Assembly: GCF_040954835.1 (NCBI RefSeq)
Contig: NC_090705.1
Location: 16,690,436 to 16,754,435, forward strand
Source: Lepisosteus oculatus
Lineage: Eukaryota > Chordata > Actinopteri > Semionotiformes > Lepisosteidae
DNA: 64,000 nt
Direction of reading: 5' to 3'
Part shown: positions 24,201 through 37,180 of the stretch, in pieces
Numbering within the stretch: the first letter of the stretch is position 1
Layout of the letters: every line of letters starts with the position of its first letter
The notes under the pieces: generated by a model
Databases searched by the model: none
What the model was told of the DNA's origin: nothing
The model's input: only the letters and a program-made list of their open reading frames with translations
Translations under genes and position numbers: made by a program

Positions 24201-25624
24201 AGCTCATGAAGAGATCTAGAGCAACCTCTCAAAACATTATTTCTCTCCCCTGCTGTGGTTGTTCAGGACATCTCAATCACCATCAGGTTGGCGACGTTAG
24301 AATTATAATGAAAATCCATTTGTTTTATCTCTAAAGACAGCTTCTGGAGAAAAAAAACATCACTTTCACAGCAGGGTGTGTAGCTGATGATTGTGGGCTT
24401 AAGGATACAAGCGTTCAGCTGAGCTCTTTGATTTCATGCACTGACCCAGAACTGAATTGTACAGTGACAAGGACTGTTTTTTGTTCACGTGCAGTAACCA
24501 CTAAGAGTCAGGCGCATTATCAACACCAAGAACCTTACATTTTTAAACTGTACTATAAGACGTCTACCAAGACCTTACAATTATTCAGTGTGAAATGCAC
24601 TTCACAAGAAAGATTTGAAAAGAAAATACTAATTTTCTTTAAGCTCTATCGGGGTCACTGCACTTTGAAAATCATCTTGCACATTACTGACCCCAGGCAT
24701 CTTGTGTTCTACTGCACATGCGACCACGATACATTTCATCAAAGTGAACTACAGGCTCTTCTAAAAAGCATGAAAAATGGGTCAGCACACAAAAAAAATA
24801 ATTCTGTGCCTATGACTTTAACACACTTCATGAGTTCTAATTGTTTTTTGAATGTATGGAGCATCTGAAGTATTTTTGGTAAATCAACCGCATTAACACA
24901 AACCTCTATCTTTAACTAAACCAATCAGATGTCCTTCCTGTTTTTAAGTCTCTGCAAGATGCACCTTCTTCCAACTACTGAAAGCTTTTTCTGAAATATT
25001 TTAGAAATAAAATGAACACATTAAGCAACACAAAGTAAAAGGTATTTTTAATTGGAGTGATTCTGTGTAGTCATGGACTCCAGCAAAAGCCCAGTTTTTC
25101 CCAACACAAAAGTTAGTTGTTTATACACAGCTTCTAAACTCACAAAGATCTGTGCACATTTTACCACGCAACAATAATGCAATTATATAACATGCAGTAA
25201 CAAGTACAAACACTTTTCCTATGTTACTATAACAGTAACAACAACACTGTGATGAAATACGATTACTAAAATACACTGCAAAACACTTAGAAAGATGAAC
25301 AGACTTTGGCATTTAGTTAATCTTCTTCATCTGAATGAATCACCAGCACCAGAGTAGGTTTACCCAACCAGACTTTCCAATCAATCTTGGAAATTAAATG
25401 CAAAACTTAACATCTGGGATTTGACTCCAGAACCCTCTGATTCTGCTTACCCTCGTCAAAAGCTGAAGCTTGTTTTAGACAGACACAACAGCACAGAAAA
25501 TGAATTGCACCGAGCTGATTCTGCCATTTAGAAATGACGGTCTTACGATATTTGCGTCTTCTGGGGTGTGGCTCCTGCCTTGCAATCTCAAGTCACAGGC
25601 TGGTGCAAAAAAAGCCAACATACA
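24181..25624. other. Intronic stretch, nothing recognised
   Basis: AT-rich and without repeats I can name. Confidence 0.4.
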
Positions 25625-26230
25625 GACAGCAGCACGGCCAGCTTGTAGCCTGATCTGATCCCAGAGCCTAAACGAGGCTTGGGGAATGGTCAGTGAGCAA
25701 AGCCAGGCCAGTGCAGTAGGTGGTGTTGGTGGATCAGCAGACGGTCGAAAACACCACAGGAAGTGCCATCCTTCAGATAAGACATTAAACTAAGGTCCTG
25801 ACGACCCGGTTACTGAAGTCTCCATGATTCTAGATAGACAGATAAGACTTTATTGATCCCGAAGGGAAATTGATGTGTTACAGCAGCCCAAGACAAGCAA
25901 AAAAAACAGACATCAGAATAGACGAAACATTAGAATACGTACAGTAATACAAAATAAATATAAAATAAAGGAAATAAAAATAAAAATAAATATAAATAAG
26001 CTCCGTAGAGTAGGAGAGTTAACCCTGTTTAACTGGATAAATGTCACTAAGCTTGAAGACTCATCTCCCTAAATATCCCCCTTAATTTAACTAGTGCAGA
26101 ATTTTGTGAAGTGGGAGTGTTGGTGCAGAATGGTTGTTTTGCGTCACCCAGGTGGGAGCTGCACTACAGCCCTTTCTATATATAAAGCACATTGGACTCC
26201 TCTGGGCTGAAAGATCCTATATGAATTTAA
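25625..26230 (+). repeat. Old dispersed repeat with L2-like tail, split by a LINE fragment
   Basis: GTGCCATCCTTCAGATAAGA and ACATTAAACTAAGGTCCTGA (about 25766-25802) belong to a fish repeat whose 3' end appears at 26150-26210 (CACCCAGGTGGGAGCTGCAC, then TATATATAAAGCACATTGG). The two halves are separated by an inserted LINE tail in the opposite orientation (25830-26066). Confidence 0.55.
25830..26066 (-). mobile_element. LINE 3' tail fragment (same tail type as 16900)
   Basis: On the minus strand it ends in CAATTTCCCTTCGGGATCAA followed by TAAAGTCTTATCTGTCTATC, almost the same terminus as the LINE ending at 16950. The body is A-rich and non-coding. Confidence 0.65.
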
Positions 26231-29200
26231 GACATTATGTAACTGCATGTTAGAAAATGTAACTGGCAATGACCTTTCTGAATGTCTGGTCTACTCTGAC
26301 CAAAAAGACATGGAAAACGGAGCCCGCAGAACAGAACTTCTGATGACTTTGGTTCTGCATGGCTGTTAGTCACAAAAGGGGGCGTTGTTCTTATTTGCCC
26401 CTGCCGTCGGTGCTGGATCACACTTCATCAACAAAAGTTACCTTACTCTACCATACAATTTTCTCCTTTTCATGGGTTTAGTTTGATAATAACCATGTAA
26501 AAAAAACAGCTTACTGCCAAGGGCTTCTATGGACATTACTGAATCACCCTGAATTTCTATGTGAGATATGAGCACATTGCATATTCAGCCCACACTGTCA
26601 GGGGCACTGCACATACTGAAAAGTACAACTAGAACCTAAAGAACATGTCCTGATATCATCCTGGGAATGTTCAAGGGGTCTGTACAGTAAGTGCATGAAC
26701 ACTCGCATTCTGGAAACATTCCATTAAGACATCAGTGCATTCTATTTCAGAATGGTGGGTTTCCAATTGCGTGGAACAGAATGTGCTTTTCCCCCAAGAG
26801 AAAAGTGTGAGTGGGCACTCTTTTTAAAATATAAGTGCACACACTATGCTAAAGGAATTCTGACCCAGTGTTGTACGACAACATCAATCGCATGTCAAAT
26901 ATATTGCTAAAAAGATAAAAGTTCAGTTTCACTTTCAATGATGTAACTCCAAAAGTTCCGAAGACCCTCCCTCTAAGTGACGTGAGCTTTATTAAATGAT
27001 TCAATACTTTTGTCAACAGCTCAATATATTTCATTTTAGGATGCCAGAAAAAAAGCCTTCTTTCAATCAAACTGACAACGCTTTAATGTTGTGTTGCAGT
27101 CACTGAGCTGGTAAGTGTGAGCTAATTTACACACAACTAAACTGCACACTGTGTTCCTGTAGTACCGCCCCAGTCCGTCTGCAGAACAGGCTTGCATAGG
27201 AGTGTGCCAATTTGACTGTGTCCCCTTCTCTCTCTCTCATGGTTGAAGTACTGTCCATAAGGAACAGAACTACTGGAGTGCCATTAAAATTAAACAAAAT
27301 GTTGTGAGTACACAACCGAAACATTAGCCAAACTATTGACTGAACAAACTAAGAAAAGTCGGTTTTAATTTTCTTCCCCTAATGCCTTTAACTGTCTTTA
27401 AGCCACTAAAACACATTTGAAAATTAGATCTAATTTTCAGGTTTACCAGTGAAAACTGGAAAATAAAATCTGTAACGGTAAAAAAGGAAAATTCTCTGTT
27501 GGACTTTTTCAGAAACAGTTTCAGTTATAGGGCTGTATATTGCCATGGTAGTAACACATAACATACACATACGTGGTAGCAACACATACTGCATGGCGCT
27601 GAGGGAATCTGGAGCTGAGCTTTGTTCTATCCTTCTCGAGCTACAGCAAGTGGAAAAACACCAATTCTCTTCTGCACAAAACAAAAAGTGTCCACCCATT
27701 TTTATCAGATAAAAAAAAGATTAAAAATAGACTTGATAAAAATTATGCTACTTGTGTTTTACACTCCGAGACATGTCTGTGAATTATACAGTCACCAAAG
27801 AATTATACGCCCACGCAGATATGTCCACCTATTGCTCCAATAAAGACTCTACTCATCTTAAAAGACTGCTCAACTGAACATTAAAACTGACGCGGACCTT
27901 CTCTCTAACCCCTATCATTTAACACTCACAGCAAGAGAAGCAAGAAGTTATGAATACGACTGGTCTTGCAGCGACATGTTCAGAACCAAAACGCACGACT
28001 GCAGAATAAAAAAAAATCGAACAACAAAATTCCTTTAGATAGTCTCATCGCAGAGTTTGCCATATTCAGCTATATCAGAATGAGCCAACGACTGGGGCTG
28101 CCCACACAGTGAGCCTATGAATGCTTTGGCGGCAAAGCACAGTTGCTGACAGCATCCGACGTTTCTCGGACTATGACATTTATAGCTTCATCGAGATCAC
28201 ACTTCAGCTCATCTTTAATGTTTAACATTCTGCTTCTTCGGGCACAAGGTTAATCCCCTGGATACCGTGCTCTATAAAACGTATTCTGGACCACTCAAGT
28301 CTCTCTCATCATGTTCTCTGCGGGATTCTTTACAAGGGTTTACCAATAACACTGAAGATGATCGGACCACTCTGCCAGCAAGAGAAGACTAGCACGTAGA
28401 CAACCGTTTCTGCTGCGTTTCCTGCTAAAAAGCGCTGCCTTTCCTACTGCCTTTCTGCTACCTGTCAGAGCAGTTTGGGAGCTGATGAAAGTTTTAAAAA
28501 AAAACTTTTTTTTCCCTCCCAAGGTCTGTAAAAACACAAACATGTCACTTCTTTCACTCACCAAACCAGCAGACAGGCATGCTATTCATACTATCCATGA
28601 CATTCTGTGGGCTCCCATAACAGTACCTATAAATTGAATTTTTGGGGGAAAAAATGGAATCATGGGATTACCTTTGCTACGCTTCTTAATACTAGTTTGC
28701 TAGTTTACTAAAAATGATGTCGATGCTAGTTGACTAAAAATGAAGAGTTTACAGTTCGTGAAAATGAAAATGTAGGCTACAGCGCGCTCCTAAAAAAAGC
28801 ACCCAGCATGTAATTTCCCACTGTGTGAAAATCTCACTTTCAGTTCAGTTTTTGTCTAGCTGTTGCCTCTTGAACAGGAACATGCTATTAAGGAAGCAAG
28901 AAAGAAAGGGGACACTCGAGGCGGCTGTGGTAGAAAAGAAGCCTTTCCATCTCTGCATACTAGACCATGGAAACTCAGCTGCCCCATCATTCGGCTTGGA
29001 AATAAAAAAAAAGTTCTTGTAATTATTCTTTAAAAGGTTATATTCCTAGATGTACAAAAAGTACACATTACCCTCAATGCTCTTCCTACCAGCACGTCAA
29101 GTTTCATCGACTAGAACATTAATCTGGGCAACAATACAGTGTATTTTCTGAGCACTCACCAGTTTAAATGGTGCTCACTACCTTCCATAAATGTAGTCAA

Positions 29201-30821
29201 TGCCTATCTTCAGATCGAAGTCTCCTCCAGCTGAGCTTTTACACAGGAAATACGTATTCAATGATCTGGAGACGTCTTTCCTAGTTTTCGCCTAATAAGC
29301 ATGAAATGTTATACAGTACACAGAAAGCTAGAGAGCACGTTATTTTTAGTTTTGGTCTTCTGCACAACTAAGAAAAGCAATACACTAACAGGAATCTCAT
29401 TAATCTTTGTAAACTTGCCTCATTCACTGTTCATCTAGGCTGGTATGCTTCCTTGATTAGAGAGAGCGGACTGCAATAGATGGAGAGAAAAAAAAGCCGC
29501 TGCTGAAATATGATTGCATCTCCACAGCATCCGCAAAACACTGCTGTGCTTTAAAATTGCAGACGTTATTTTACAAATTAAATCATCTATTTTTAAATAA
29601 ACCCTAGGCTGCCTTTAAGCAGCTGGCAGCCTATGGTACATTGCAATCTGTTCTCAGCAGGTCATACACGAGACCAATCAACTACTGGTTACACAAGCCA
29701 TGCGTTTTGATATTTTCATATACCATGCATTACACTTTTGCAAATAAACCTCCCACAGATGTAAATATCCGACACCTAAAATTGTTTGTATCAAATACTT
29801 TTGAAAGCTGAACTGCAACTATTTTCTTATTGAAATTGATACAAAAGTCACTATTTGACCTGCTAATGGTTTTTATGTTGTTTAAGAAAACCATCACCAT
29901 TATGTACAGTATTAGCACAACAAGAAAAAACGTACACAGACCGCAACTGTTTTTTTTTTCCCCATTTCGCCCTATTTGGAATGGCAAATTCTGCAAGTGT
30001 AATGGCCATGTTTACATCATGGCTCATGGCTACAAGCCCTGTGACCAGCGGCAGCCCGTTCCATCAGCTTTAAATGCTCTGCCTCATCCTGCAAAACTCA
30101 TTACCATACTACGCCAATCTTCTTGCACTGACCCTTGCACTAGTAACTGTTAATAAGCAGCAACCTTATTAACAGGATAATAGAAGAGAGTGATGTTGTT
30201 TGTACAAGACTGAGTTCCATACAGATTTTTCAATTACACACGCTAAATATTTTTCCCCTCCATCTTCAACAAGCACTATTATTAACGAGGGGAATCTCGC
30301 TATCTTCCAAGCCAGTCGAGGTGGAGGAAGGGATTAAATAAAAGTTATGGTATGGATTCAGTAAGTCTAAGACTTTCTGAAGCACAACTAGTCACATTTC
30401 TGCCACCGGTGCCTTTGGATCTGGATGTGCTCCCAGTGCTGACATTTAGTATGCCTTCTCCTGTCAGAAGTATCCAGTCAGCTACCACACAACCAGGGAT
30501 CGGACCCTAACCACTGCAATCACACAATAAGCTACACAGCCCAATGTGGTTGTGTCCTCCCCGTTCATCTAACTTTGACAGGGACACCTTGTAAATGATA
30601 TGCTTGGGATCCTCTACAAAGCCTTAAGGGTACCCAGGGTAGCTCACAGCATGATGGACAGCACTGCCCTGCTGACTGACTGAACTGGGTTGCACGGCCA
30701 ACCCTGAGGCCCCAGGAACATTCTCCATATGTCGCAGCTGATATCGACTGCTTTCACACATCACAGCCTCGACACTGCCCTCAGCCGCCTTACACTTTGC
30801 CACATTTGTTATTCGCCAGAC
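26231..30821. other. Intronic stretch, nothing recognised apart from a small hairpin
   Basis: AT-rich with no coding frame of note. A 9-bp perfect hairpin (TAGGCTGCC/GGCAGCCTA) lies at 29605-29633. Conserved regulatory elements could exist here but cannot be seen without comparison. Confidence 0.35.
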
Positions 30822-30941
30822 CAGGGGTCTCCAAGCTGTTAGATATGTCCAATTAAGCAAATAACAAGCTTGAGTTCAATTAAGAGTTGAGCTGAAACCC
30901 CACAGAGACACTGCAGATTGGAGCCAGACTGAGGACCCCTG
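30822..30941. mobile_element. hAT-type MITE, CAGGGG family, 120 bp
   Basis: Starts CAGGGGTCTCCAAGC and ends TGAGGACCCCTG, giving imperfect terminal inverted repeats. The 8-base flanks CGCCAGAC and CCCTAAAC agree at five of eight positions. The internal phrase CAATTAAGAGTTGAGCTGAA is shared in type with related copies. Confidence 0.7.
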
Positions 30942-33900
30942 CCCTAAACCCACATACTACTGTGATTAAGGGCTTTTCAATCCCCTTCCTCAAGGACACT
31001 GTCTTGTCACACTTTTATTTCACCTGAGCTTGAAATTACAGAGGGTATTCAAACCCTTTCAGTGAAATATCTACATGAAAACGGCTTTCTTATCTAATTC
31101 CTAACAAGTGGAGTACAGGCTGATCAGAGTTCTGTTGAGCACAACACAGTTACAGCAGGATATTTCTGAAACTGTAGGGAGAAATTTAGAAAATGCTTCA
31201 ATTAAGGGTCCGATAAGACTGCAATTAAAAACTCAGCTGGAACACAAACAAAACACGCACCTACCAAGAAAGACTAGAATAGAGAAGCTCTGGTTTAGGC
31301 AACGTTAATAGCAAATCAGTTTTCACAGCTTCGCGCACTTATCAGACCCATATTTATTTAAGCAAAACAATGATTTGGCTGTATCATGATAATTAACAAT
31401 ATAAAAGCATTTCAGATGAATGTGCTTATTTGCTGCTTTACCAGGACTAGAGTATCTAGTTAATGACAGGCTTCCTAATAGAAACGTACTCTAACTCAAT
31501 GCATAGTTAAGTGCACCAAAGCACAGTGATCCCTAGAGGTAATCAACAGCTACACTTCATGGTTAATGAATGACTGTGAATCCCTCCTCCAGCTTCCTGC
31601 AAGAAGCAGAAAAGATAATTCAGTTTGTAATTTTTTAAAACAACCATAACTGAAATGTCACTCCACGATTTGAGTTCACACAAACAAAAATAGATCCTAT
31701 CTACTGGGACATGTATATGCATAAATGTACAAACTGCTGTTTTATATGATTTAGTTTATTTTGCAAGACAAACAGAAAGATTTACAGTTCTCACAGTGCC
31801 GTCCCCGTTTCAAAGCTTAAAATCGAAATCTGTCTTGTGGACTCAATAAAAACGACGCAAGATCGCAAAACTGAAATGAACAAACTGAACTCTCAAAATT
31901 GATCGTTATTTTGAGCAGCTTATGATACCGGTGATAACACATGGGATCAGTTTAATGATTACACAGACCACAGAAAAGATTCCATTCTGAAAGATTTATA
32001 TTAAAACTATAAGATCTGTACAAATATTAACAGCACATGAGGTTCTCCCTACATTACAAAAACAACGTTTCCACACATGACGACTACCCCCTGGAGTGAA
32101 AACCATCAGTGAAACACGAGCTTTACTTTCCTTTGCTGGTGATGACAGAGCACTCCACAAGTAAGACTGGCTCCAAAAACAGATGGGAAAAATAAGGATA
32201 ATCACACAAAAGGATATGACACAGCTAAAGCTTGTAAGAAATTGTATGAGGGAAAGAATGGGTGTGTACCACTTAGTGCAAAGCCATCGCAACCCTGCCT
32301 GCTGGAAACACTTATATGAACGGGGATTATGCATATGATAACATCAACGAAGCTCTGAGCTGTATTTTACCATAGCCCAACTATATGACTATTTTGCACG
32401 CAAGACAAAATCTGAAAAAGAAAAACTGTTATGGTTTTAACAATTTGCCAGATATAGATATAGTAGTGCTTATGTGTGATCTCACGCAGTTTAGTAAGTT
32501 TTTAACAAAATCATCCCTTCTGATGAACACGCTCTGACAGGGGAATGAAAACACAAAAACGCATACAAACCATGCACCTGATGAAGAGGACAGGCCTCCT
32601 ATGTCCCTTCTTAAAGCCTGTGGTGACGTGCCTTACATTTTCCATTTCAACAGCTGCTGCTTTCCATTTACAAATTTTCATTTCCATTCCCGGAGAACTA
32701 AATAATGAAAAACTACATGATCTGCCTTTTCCGTCTCTTCGAAGTAATCTTTTTTTAGCTCATTTTCCATTTTTGTGGTTTTGAGAGACTGTGTGGTATA
32801 ACAGGAGAGCTCGTCACAGGCGTTCATGAACTGTCGGCCTGGAGATACTCGTCTCGCGGAGGGCCTTCCCAGAATTCACGCCGTGACGGACCAGAGCTCA
32901 AACATAAATCAACTCTGCTTACAGAGTGCTCTGCTATTCATTCCCAGTTTCTCCAAAGGCACTTTCCCACCTCAAGAGCACGGCAACGTAAGGGAAAGGC
33001 AGACGTTTTGATACGAGGATAAAAGGATTTTTTGGTACACAGAACTGACAGTCTTTTTTCCCCTCTGAGATTTGGTTTGGTCAGTCTTCTTACAGCCCAA
33101 TCGGATAGCCTAAAATAAGGTCTCTATAAAATGATGCGCATTGCAAGATGAAAGGGGGGATATCTGAATAATTCAAGCGTTCATGTTTTTTTGCTCTCAA
33201 ACGAAAGGATTCATCACACGTTTGAAAGAGGAAAAAAGTTGCTGTTTTTTAATTTCAGATTTGGAACTTTAGCTCCTAAACACTCATCAGAAACCAAGCT
33301 GTTGGATATGTTGCAGTATGAAGTCCAGTAATCACCTGATTTGGATGAATTTACTGATTGTACATAATTTCGGATCGGCAGCATTAATAAAGCTGCAAAT
33401 TCACGCATTTCATGAAACTGCATCTTGTGACAGAAGCGCATTTCATTTAACCGAGTAAAATGGAGAAAGAAGAAAGTTTTCTTTTTCCACACTCTCAGAA
33501 TGCACCACACACCAGTTTCACCAATTTCAAAGATGTCTTCTCACCCACCTAAAAACACCCTCAGAGTGTTTAGAGTTTTTTTCTTGATAGGCAGAGTTAA
33601 TCATACTGTTTCAAGTCTTGAGACAGAAGCAAAATATTGCAAAGGCCAGTCTTGTTAATTAAGAATAATTCAGTAAAACATCAAGGCAACTTCAAACTTT
33701 GGAATACAAATCTGAAAAAAAATGTTTCTTCTAACAACTGAAAAGTAGATACACATGCATTGCATGTCTGCAGGTTTTAAACAGAGTAAGTTGCAGAAAC
33801 ATAAAAATCCATATTTTTAAACTACTATTAGTTTTACAGGCTAACTATGATGTGTTAAAAAACACAACTGGTTTTGTATGTAAAACCAGTTCTACACATT

Positions 33901-34979
33901 AATTTTAGGGTTATTAATAAGGGTTTCATGGTAAAAGTAATGTGTACACTTTCAAAAGGCTCAATTAGCAATAACAACACTTTCCCATTGACTTCACAGC
34001 AATCTCAAATTTGCCAAGGAAAAATCTTCAGTAATGTGCTCAGCCACAGACACGCCAGAGGAATATACAGCACACTCATCTATTTCTTGTCTTCAGACTG
34101 TTACTGTGAAAGAAACAATTGCTACATTGCTACATATTAAAAAACCGAAAGACAATCTGTTGCAATCGACGCAAGTAAAGTGTAAGTGATATAATGGAAT
34201 GTGCTTCATCGGTTAACAATGCTTGCTTAGTCATATCTAACAATCCTAACATGTTAAACTTCTGTATACACTACTGCATCTGTTTAAAGCTTGTTTTATA
34301 CAGTACTGTACATCCTAACAAAGTTCTCCACATTCAGATTTTAAGTCCACTACAAGCAGCTGACTTGAGTTCGGTGCACAGGTGTGTGTCTGAGGCTGCT
34401 GTCTGACAGACGTATTTCACTGCTTTGACAGAAATCCCTGTACTGTCTCCACCTCATCACAGCGAATGACATTCCTCTAGCCTCCACAAATTGTTACACA
34501 CACAAGGGCCTCAACGATGCTGTTCCTTCATTTAGAGGCTGCATTAAGCAATTTGACTTGATCACCTTTTCACATGCTCCAGTAGAAAATATCCAAACTG
34601 CGCCCACCTGGCAAATCACATTTTTGAACACCAACATTGGTATAACATGTTACTGACTGGACGCAGTAAAATTGTACGTAAAATGTTCAGCAAAATGTTG
34701 TATCTTTTAAGTTTTTTATATAAAATTTGGAACAGACTATTTAGACTTTCTATGCTACCAATGAAGCGCCAATCGCTAAGACTTTCGTTTCCGCCCAGGA
34801 GAGAAGGAGATGTCCTTCAAACTGTGTGCTGCTGAGTCATCCAGGTCTCTTTGGCACTGCAAGCCTTGCAGAGTTACTGCAGAGTGAAGCTGCAAGGTCA
34901 AAAGGCTGACAGGCTCACCCACAGCAATACCTAGACACAGCAGCCCAAGGAAACAGTATGTCCTGACACATCTCCTTTC
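30942..34979. other. Intronic stretch, nothing recognised
   Basis: AT-rich; frames up to 112 codons lack domains. Confidence 0.35.
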
Positions 34980-35205
34980 CACAACTCACACTTTTGCCCC
35001 AATTGTCGCCGTTTCCACCTCTTGATTGGCCTCTCTTTCTGTCCCCTGCTCCCGCCTCTCACTCCTCCTCCCTCCCAACTTTGTTCTCCCGCTACTTTAC
35101 CTTTGCCTACTGCCCTGTCTCTCTCACACCTGAAGAAGGCTCCAGGGCCGAAACGTTGTGTTCTCTTTCTTCTTTTTTTCAGCATGGAATAAACCTATTA
35201 ACTGT
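34980..35205 (+). repeat. Third copy of the GAAACG-motif repeat (block C)
   Basis: From CCGCTACTTTACCTTTGCCT onward it is nearly identical to block C at 1691-1815, including CTGAAGA (35130-35136), the GGC/GCC stem, GAAAC (35150-35154) and the T-rich end with AATAAACCTATTA. Upstream is a pyrimidine-rich tract absent from the first cluster. High identity suggests a relatively recent copy. Confidence 0.75.
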
Positions 35206-36579
35206 TTCCAAAAGATGTCTGCTTTCCTTTCACCTTAAATCAATACATTTGGCCCTCCAGCTAGCACCATAAAGGGTAACTCCTGGTTCGTAAAACATCC
35301 ATCGAAAGGGAGAGCTTTGCAATTAAGGGTGTCGGCTTAACCAGTTTTGACCAAGATGAATAATAAGTGTCTTCAATTTTAGCTGAAGATTCTTTGCATT
35401 TCGACATGAATCTAGCTCCATGTCTTGTGGAATTACCAACAGGTTTAAGGATACAGGCTGTTTCATTTTGGCTGACTAAGTATATGATCCAGTGAAGTTA
35501 TACAGACTGGTCTAAAAAACGTTAAAGTACTTAAAGTATTACTTGATTATGAAAGTAAAATCGTCACATCTTCTTGAGTCAAAATACACAGATTAAAGGA
35601 AAACAGCTTGCATAAAAAAAACTTCCTTGTTTACTTAACATACCTATGCATGCTAGATTTTATCATTCACAGGAAGAGATAAAATCTAGCTTCTGGCATT
35701 TAAAAAATACATATCCGTTCCAAAATTAATTCTTAGCCTTATCTTGTTACAGATGTAGCACATTTTACTATTTTCACAAGGCATAAAAAATAAATCCTTA
35801 AAACTACAGAACTCAAATTTGACTTTACCCTGAGAGACTTTATCTAAAAAAACTAATGTTTTTTCTGAAATATCTATTTTTACTGTGTTTGTTTGAAACA
35901 ACTGTGCTGATACAACAACATCTTTTTAATTGCCATTTTAAAAATGTACTTTTACAAACCACTGGAATTCCTTTGACCGTGCAAAATAAATATTATGTAG
36001 CAACCTCACCTCTTTTACATTTCAACACTGTGAAAAGTACAAAATTTGTGTTAATCCTTTTAAAAATACTCCACATTCAAATAAGCAGTGGTAAATGCGA
36101 TTGTGCTGGTGACGCAAGTCTTGACATCCAAAAATCACTTCGTCTCAGCTTTCTTGTTCTTGACACTCTTCAGGTTCATATTGTTCAAGAACTCGACACT
36201 TGATAAAATGTTTAATCTCATGTACTGATGTTATATTTGTCATTCTGTTTAGGATATTCATACACCCTCACCCATATTTGTTCAAGGGACAAATAATATG
36301 ATGCAGTTTCGAGATATATTTAGAAAGCCTGGCAATTTCTGAACTACTTTGAGACTCTGAGCCTCCCATCTACACCATACATCTCAATTCATCACCAACC
36401 GGCTGTTCACATGAAACTGGCCTTCCAACTGTTCTTGCTTCCTTAAAACTGTTAAATATAATTGGCATTTTGCTATGCCGTCTTCATGTGTCCATCTTCC
36501 TTTCCTCCCATTTTACTCTTGTGAGGTAACATCTGGAAAGGACATGGGAAGGAAATGGCAAATTCTGCCCTCCTTGGGA
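35206..36579. other. Intronic stretch with a perfect 13-bp hairpin
   Basis: No gene. GCTAGATTTTATC (35652-35664) and GATAAAATCTAGC (35678-35690) form a perfect inverted repeat around 13 bases. The rest is AT-rich and unassigned. Confidence 0.5.
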
Positions 36580-36812
36580 TTCACTGCAGACCTGGGGGAC
36601 ACTCTGCGGGGAGTTTGCATGTTCTCCCCTCTGTTTGCGTGGGTCTCTTCCGGGCGGTCCAGTTTCCTCCCACAGTCCGCAATATACTGGGAGGTTGAGA
36701 CGCTTCTGGTGCTAGGTGTGAGTTTGTGCGCGTCTGTGTCTGCCCTGCGATGGACTAGTGTCCCGTCCAGGGCGTAAACTGCCTTGTTTGCCGCGAAAAC
36801 GGATGGTTGGAT
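36580..36812 (+). mobile_element. tRNA-headed SINE, family 2 (5'-truncated)
   Basis: Body motifs GGGGAGTTTGCATGTTCTCC, TTTCCTCCCACAGTCCGCAA, CTGCCCTGCGATGGACTAG and CCCGTCCAGGGCGTA, ending ACGGATGGTTGGAT. The tRNA-like head is not visible. It is one of the best preserved bodies. Confidence 0.8.
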
Positions 36813-36909
36813 TATGTAAATGTAAAATGCAATAAAATACCTGTCAAAATTACAATTATGCCACGATATTTTCATGATAACTTGCAAAGAACAAAGACTT
36901 GGATGCAGA

Positions 36910-37180
36910 ATGGTGGCATGGATAGCTGTGCGACTCGGACCTTGTCTGTGTGGAGTCTCCTCGTGGCCATGTGGGTTTCGTCGGCGTGCAGCAGTTTTCT
37001 CCGCCGTCCAAAGGCGAGCTGGCTGTTCACTGGCACGTCTGTGTTGTATGTGTGTATGAGAGGCTGCCTGCGTGCGTCTCCCTTGACGAATTGGCTCTCC
37101 TCCAGGCTGTATCCTGCCTTCCAGCCATTGCTGGCCGGGCTGGGCTCCAGCTCAATGGGCTCCCGTACTGGACTAACAGC
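36910..37180 (+). mobile_element. tRNA-headed SINE, family 2 (diverged, tandem neighbour)
   Basis: TCTGTGTGGAGTCTCCTCGT, GCCATGTGGGTTTCGTCGG, TTCTCCGCCGTCCAAAGGCG, then GGCTGTATCCTGCCTTCC and GCTGGGCTCCAGCTC follow the family order. It lies 100 bp from the preceding copy in the same orientation. CpG-rich and strongly mutated. Confidence 0.6.

Noticed and set aside
24428-24868. A 146-codon plus-strand open frame in the plekhf2 intron
   Set aside because: No domain, biased composition, and no splice or promoter context. Frames of this size occur by chance in 64 kb.
27301-27322. GTTGTG/CACAAC stem followed by CGAAAC
   Set aside because: It resembles the GAAACG stem-loop family but lacks the CTGANGA box and the conserved downstream sequence.
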